A stretch of 64,000 nt of DNA from Diphasiastrum complanatum. Lineage: Eukaryota; Streptophyta; Lycopodiopsida; Lycopodiales; Lycopodiaceae. The stretch lies in contig CM055103.1 in assembly GCA_029204225.1 (NCBI GenBank), positions 20,198,366 through 20,262,365 of the forward strand, written 5' to 3'. This document shows, one piece after another, positions 59,137-64,000 of this stretch. How positions within the stretch are numbered: position 1 is the stretch's first letter; the number at the start of each line of letters is the position of its first letter. The notes below the pieces were generated by a model. The model ran no database searches and was not told the DNA's origin. It saw only the letters and a list, made by a program, of their open reading frames with translations. The position numbers were made by a program, and so were the translations under genes.

Positions 59137-60014
59137 GATGAGCGTAGTTGCAAAAAAAATAATGTCCTATGAAGAAGTGAAGCTTAGGTAAAGTTCAATT
59201 ATTTCGCTTAGATCAAAAAGTCCGTTACGTAGTCCATTAAGGCTTGTTGAAGCTTACATATAGAAAAAATTTCAGGATTATCAAGTAAAAGTACATTCCA
59301 TATGTACATGTTTTGTTGTGTGCTTGATTTTGTGATTATATCATACTCTAGGTCAAACTTTTTGCTTCAACCTGATAGACCAAAAAATTCTTTCATTTTG
59401 TAAGTTCCATGATTGCTTGCTGATTGAACAAAACTAACGATTTCTACTTGCATTGTTGATTGCTAGGAGTTCGAACAATCTTATTGGAGAAAAAGCTCAA
59501 GTTGACAGATCATCCGCAAGCCCATTTTCTCAATAATAGAACAATGGAGGTGCTTGTTTGATCTTCTCAATATTTGGGGGCATTACAATGTTTCTCTAGA
59601 ATGTATTGAACATTTTGTTGTTTCTTTTATACTCATAATGTGATTGTTGATTTTTGCTATGTTCATGTGTTCATGATGTTCTGTTTGAATTCTCTTTGTA
59701 ACTTCTTAGTCTTGTATGTCTATAGTCTACGTAGAGCTGGAGGTATGGCGGTACAAAATTGAATAGCGTAAAGTAAAGTTGCCCAACTAACGAACCTTCA
59801 GTATGATAAAACTAAAAATATACAACAATCAGCTGAAAAAATCGTCCATTCAACATGAAAAGGAGTAGGTTTGAACATGATCAAGTAGATTTGAAGGAAA
59901 ACTATTGATAGGAGACTATTTATGGGCCTTGGTGGTTCTAGCATCCAATAGTGAGGGGGGTTCTAGAAAGGAGATAAGATATTTAGTAGAGATCTTTATT
60001 GTAGAGTGTCACAT

Positions 60015-60210
60015 GCAAAGTTGCAGGCCACGATCCGGAACGCGATCCGGATCGCGTTCTGGATCACGTTCCGGGATTTCCCATTGGGGTTTCCCGGAAC
60101 GCTTTTTTTTTTTTGAAATTTTTTTAATGCCAATATGGGTATCAAATGGAAGGTTTTTTCAAGAGCAGTTCATTTATCAAGTTTGCCATCAATTTCAAGA
60201 CCATTGTCGT
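60015..60210. repeat. Palindromic-phrase element E5
   Basis: AGTTGCAGGCCACG is followed by ATCCGGAACGCGATCC, GGATCGCGTTCTGGATC, ACGTTCCGGGATTTCCC and GGGGTTTCCCGGAACG. A T-run comes next, then TATGGGTATCAAATGGAAGG and CAGTTCATTTATCAAGTTTGCC. The tail matches E4 and the left arm matches E3. It has no coding function. Confidence 0.6.
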
Positions 60211-60328
60211 CCATTTTTGAAGCATTGAGTGATTTTCTACCATCAAGTTATTTTTCACTATATATCATTTTCTACAGTATTTGTGTGAAATGAAATCATG
60301 TGCAAACCAAAGCATTGAAAGCATACTG

Positions 60329-60330
<2 letters not shown>

Positions 60331-60371
<41 letters not shown>
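60331..60371 (+). repeat. (TC)20 microsatellite
   Basis: A 41-bp TC tract with no LINE sequence adjoining. Confidence 0.95.
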
Positions 60372-60374
<3 letters not shown>

Positions 60375-60599
60375 AAGTTTGTAGAAATTAGAATGTGATA
60401 ATTACCTACTGAAGTAGACCATGTTGGAAAAAAACCATATCGAAACACAAACCGACAAGACACAATGTAAAAACGTCAAAATATATAATGTCGAGCTCAA
60501 GGCCAAAAAAAAAATAGAGTGACGTCCCCGATAAATAATGTCTCATAACAACTAACAACTAACAAATCGTCTAACTCAAAGTCTGAGTCATCAGTGTCT

Positions 60600-60696
60600 G
60601 TGGAACTGCCAAACAAGGAGTCTGTAGATGATGCTGAGGGTGTCATGTGTCGTGGTGAGCCTCTGCCTCTGCGTCCGCCTCTGCCTCTTCCCTGTC

Positions 60697-60754
<58 letters not shown>

Positions 60755-63387
60755 CCCTCTCCTGGCTGGCTCCAACTGCTACTCCCTCTAGGTCGCCCTC
60801 TCAACTGTGATCTCGTAGCCTGGGAAGGCCCTATAAACTCAGAGCCGACCTGGCCCTCAACTGCATGTGAAACTCCAGTCCTCTCTACAAACAATGCCCC
60901 CAGCCCACCCCCCCCCCCCCGGAATGTCTAGGTGCAGGAACGGTTGGCTCCTCCTGTGTCTCGGCATCTGGGTCTACAAGTAATTGCTGCATTTCCCCCC
61001 CCCCTCATGCTTACCCTCATCCTCTACCTCTGTATCAGCTTGATCCATCCACTCCTCCTCTTCGTACCCATGCCCAAATCCCTCTCCACGCCCCAAAATC
61101 TCATCCTCTCCATCCTCTCCCATCTCCTGACATCGAGTTGCTCTCCTGTGGTGTCGTGCAGATCGTGCCTCTGCATCTGCCTGCCTATGTAGCTCATGAT
61201 AGATATTATCCTCGAGCTCCTCCTTCGTAGGTGGCACCCGAGGATCAGCAGCTGTCATATGTACCTTGCAGGAGTTAGGGTTCACCTACAAAAACAAACA
61301 GGCATGGTTAGCAAACTTATGCATTTGTCAAATAAGTTCATTTGAAACGCAAGTACATCAACCAATACCAATAAAGTCACTAACTCACCTCGATCAAGTG
61401 GTCACCCTGCATACGTGTGTGTCTCAACATGCGTCCGTTGGTGTTCACAAACACCAACTGCCTGCATTGCTCAATGGAGAGTCTATTTCTCTTCTTCGTG
61501 TGATAGCTGGCCCATACACTCCAGTTCCGCTCACAGGCGGAAGCCGAACAGTCCTTTGCAAGGACCCTCTCTGCCAGTCGCTGAAGGTCAGGCGTACTGC
61601 GGCCATGAAAGCTCCACCATGTGACAGGCGCCAATTGGTCATCTCTGAGCTTACACTGGTCTCGATCAAAAGGATACAGGCCCCACTCGAACTTGACTAT
61701 GTCTCGCTCTATGTTCCCCAGAGTCGTGCCTGTTGGCAAAGGAAATAGAACACGTGTCAGTCCACACACCAAAGCATATGCTAATATAAACAACTACACT
61801 AGCTAGAATATTTACAATACCTGCGCCGGGCCATACACGCTCGGTGTACTCCACCCATCTTCGGTGGAGCTCCATGTTGCCAGGACGTCTGGTAGAGCGC
61901 CACAATGGGTGCAACATGTGGGCCACTGCATGGATGGGTCTGTGGAAGTAGTCCCACCTCGCCTCCCAAAGTGTGAGGAGCTCGTCCTTCCTGCGCGGGT
62001 GACATTGCAAATGGTTAGGCATCTTTGAAAACATGAGAGCAAAGTGAAACTGAAATAAGAAAGTGATAGGAGACGTACCTATCCTCCTCCAAGCCACATC
62101 TGTGAAGCGCCTCGCCGATGCGGTCCATGAACTCGTATATGAGACCGAGAGTGCACCCCTCTCGGTCTACTAGGCGTAGCACATAGAAGACAGGTCGAAG
62201 AACCTCTACAATCTCAGTCAACCGTGTCCAGAAGTCGTCTCCAAAGACTATGGCCTGGAAAAACACTGCCTCTGTCGTGCAAGTCATGAACTCATCAAAT
62301 GCCTCACTGGATACCATCCTCCGCAAATGATCTCGCAAGACGCATAGTAACTCAAGAACCAGGAAAAAGAAGGCAAAGCGAGTGGGTGCTGGCTTCTTCA
62401 GGTCCAGCCGAGAGAAGGTACGGAACAATGCCAGCACGCGCCTCTTTCTGGTGACGAACTTCACTATGCGCATGGCCTGAGAGGTGAGTTGCAAGACAAA
62501 CATTAAACAAAAAACTGTTAGAAGCTAAAAGAGGTTAGGGGCCTAGAACAATTGACAAGTGAAAAATGCTTTACAAAGTGATGAAAATTGTACCTCACGA
62601 ATCCATGGAGGTGCAACCATGTTCGAATGAGAAGGTCGATGCAATGTGTAGCACACGGGGTCCACACAATACTCGGGTGCTCCCTCATCACCATCTCTCC
62701 CATCAGTCTGTAGTTCGAGCCGTTGTCTGTGATGACTTGAACCACGTGCTCTGCCCCAATCTCCTGCACTATAGAGATGACTGCCTCATAGATGAACTCG
62801 GCCGTGATGGCTCCACCAGCTCGAGTAGCATCCACGCCTCGTAGGAAGACTGTGCCAAGTGGGCAAGACACTAGGATATTGACGACAGATCTCCGACGAG
62901 TGTCAGTCCATCCATCGCTCAATATCGAGCTTCCATAGCTGCAAAAATACAACATTTCTTAGACATGTGCACTTGCAAACATTGTGGTAATATGTAGAGT
63001 GAAACAAATTAAGTGGTAAAGAGTAGCAAAAAATCCGTACGTCTGCCACGCTGTGCGGATGGAGCTCAGCTCCTGTGTGATGGTCTCCTCCTCCTGTCGT
63101 AGCATGGTCGTGCACAATGCCTCTCTCCTCGGAGGCCTCCATGAGGAATCAGCTGCTGCGATCTGAAGGCAAGTGTCCCTAAAGATTCAAGTGTCTGCAA
63201 CAGCAAAAAGAATGCCACACTCATAGAACAGCTGGCCAATCCGTCGGGTACACAGGGCATGATGATGTCTCTGCCATGCACCTCGGTCCAAGGTCTGCTG
63301 CCTAGCCCTAACCGCTCTCTGCTGCATAAAGGACTCTCTTGGTCTAGAACGCCCACCAGAAACAACAGATGGGGGTGCTGAAGGTTC
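60600..63387 (-). CDS. hAT-superfamily transposase gene, seven exons, nearly complete
   Basis: Exons join in phase by GT-AG sites. Exon 1, 63387-63041 (RRIGQLFYECGILFAVAD, one TGA at 63187-63189). Exon 2, 62938-62599 (YGSSILSDGWTDTRRR, VITDNGSNYRLMGE, WTPCATHCIDLL). Exon 3, 62476-62079 (FWTRLTEIVEVLRPV, EGCTLGLIYEFMDRIG). Exon 4, 61990-61821 (ARWDYFHRPIHAVAHMLHPL). Exon 5, 61729-61389 (WWSFHGRSTPDLQRLAERVL, SACERNWSVWASYHTKKRN). Exon 6, 61285-61015 (acidic). Exon 7 starts at 60973. DUF659 and hATC dimerisation regions are both present. Exon 7 contains 13 G residues at about 60908-60920 and a (GA)24 tract, both of which upset the frame. An Arg/Gly-rich then acidic tail (SSTDTDDSDFELDD) is readable beyond. 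It is the only near-complete transposase here and could supply activity if the single stop is absent in sister copies. Confidence 0.8.
60703..60751 (-). repeat. (GA)n tract inside the hAT coding tail
   Basis: The 49-bp CT/GA tract reads as Arg-Glu repeats in the minus-strand frame. The next frame continues as a GRGQGRGRGG-type tail. Slippage here would switch the C-terminus. Confidence 0.8.
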
Positions 63388-63712
63388 CTAAGGATTTTTC
63401 TTAGGAACGGGCTTCTATGCTTCCAACAAACCAGGATAAAGCAATAGCTGATCAACATAGTGCTGATTGTTTCAGATTTCAGATCAGAGCTGTGGATTCC
63501 ATGAGGCCAAAAATACACCCTCCATCGATACAGATAGGGCTCATAGAGGTTGGCTTTTATTTGTATGTACTACTTAAAACCTTTTAGGTTTTTTTTCGTG
63601 TATTTTTTTATGAATTTCTTAAATTTTTTTTTTAATACATTCTGGACCAGTACGTTCCGGAACATATTGTACAGTACGTTCCAACCCATTTTGGTCGGAA
63701 CGGGTTTCTGAG
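63384..63712. repeat. Palindromic-phrase element(s) E6 upstream of the hAT gene
   Basis: GTTCCTAAG (63384-63392) and CTTAGGAAC (63400-63408) form a 9-bp hairpin, followed by GGGCTTCT. At 63640-63712 come TTCTGGACC, AGTACGTTCCGGAACATATTG, CAGTACGTTCC and TTTTGGTCGGAACGGGTTTCTG. The last word is the reverse complement of the E1 end at 5645. The region sits at the 5' side of the minus-strand hAT gene. Confidence 0.55.
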
Positions 63713-64000
63713 GTATATGCTATATAGCTAATAGACTATATAACTCATAAGTATAGAATCATAGATATTATACTTCAATTTACTGATTTTTTTCAAAAGT
63801 GCATAAAAATGTTATATCAAGTATAATACTTGTCGTGTTATACCATAGTTACCCATTCCATACCTTTTGGTATGGAATTCATCATTCAGTACATATGAAG
63901 CATAATACATTTTGTACATGTGAAATCTAAAGAAAAACGATTAACATTTTGCATGCGTCCTTTTTGTATGCTGTGAAAACTATGACTTCTATGCATGTTT
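63713..64000. other. AT-rich end of window
   Basis: No feature was recognised. Confidence 0.4.

Overview
This window looks like intergenic DNA from a large, repeat-dense land plant nuclear genome. It has GT-AG introns, plant-type Ty1/copia and Ty3/gypsy elements primed by initiator tRNA-Met (the PBS word TGGTATCAGAGC occurs repeatedly), hAT transposases of the DUF659/hATC type, and a PhoD-type phosphatase gene split by short introns. No operon, CRISPR array, rRNA or tRNA gene was seen. I cannot name the species. The mixture (PhoD-like phosphatase, a Penelope-like fragment, (CT)n-linked LINEs) would fit a seed-free plant, but that is inference.

Layout. 1-2.5 kb: copia gag, PBS and LTR on the minus strand. 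3.9-5.1 kb: candidate exons of an unidentified gene. 5.4-6.4 kb: a copia scrap and small palindrome-rich elements. 7.1-16.3 kb: four APE-type LINE units, all on the plus strand, head to tail and joined by (CT)n tracts. The first has intact ORF1 and ORF2, two are ORF2 pseudogenes, and the last is a 5' fragment. 16.35-27.4 kb: an 11 kb interval bracketed by inverted GATTCGAATCGG-type repeats. It holds a Penelope-like RT scrap, a gypsy gag scrap, a non-coding LTR element and an internally deleted hAT gene with a duplicated C-terminal segment. 27.4-32.8 kb: a gypsy RNaseH/integrase remnant meets a truncated copia on the opposite strand. 33.8-34.3 kb: a foldback element. 35.2-38.2 kb: four exons of the PhoD-like gene, with a gypsy remnant directly upstream. 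38.3-43.4 kb: two fused, RT-less gypsy copies. 43.9-52 kb: copia and gypsy pieces and a tandem duplication. 53.1 kb: a lone first exon of a FAD monooxygenase. 55.5-63.7 kb: palindromic elements, a gypsy fragment, a hAT fragment and a nearly complete seven-exon hAT transposase gene on the minus strand.

Most unusual content. (i) In the LINE array each unit starts or ends in (CT)n. All three visible 3' ends carry the same two-part hairpin with covarying base pairs. The ORF2 C-termini carry PCNA-binding (PIP-box) motifs. In the intact unit, ORF2 has no AUG and lies in frame with ORF1 behind one UAG whose context resembles a known leaky stop. (ii) A class of short elements is built from palindromic words (GTTCCGGAAC, GATTCGAATC, GAACCGT/ACGGTTC). 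These repeatedly lie beside hAT coding remnants and may be hAT termini or their non-autonomous derivatives.

Only the PhoD-like gene, the FAD monooxygenase exon and the unidentified exon set look like host genes. The rest is mobile DNA of several ages and nesting levels, most of it broken by stops, frameshifts and deletions.
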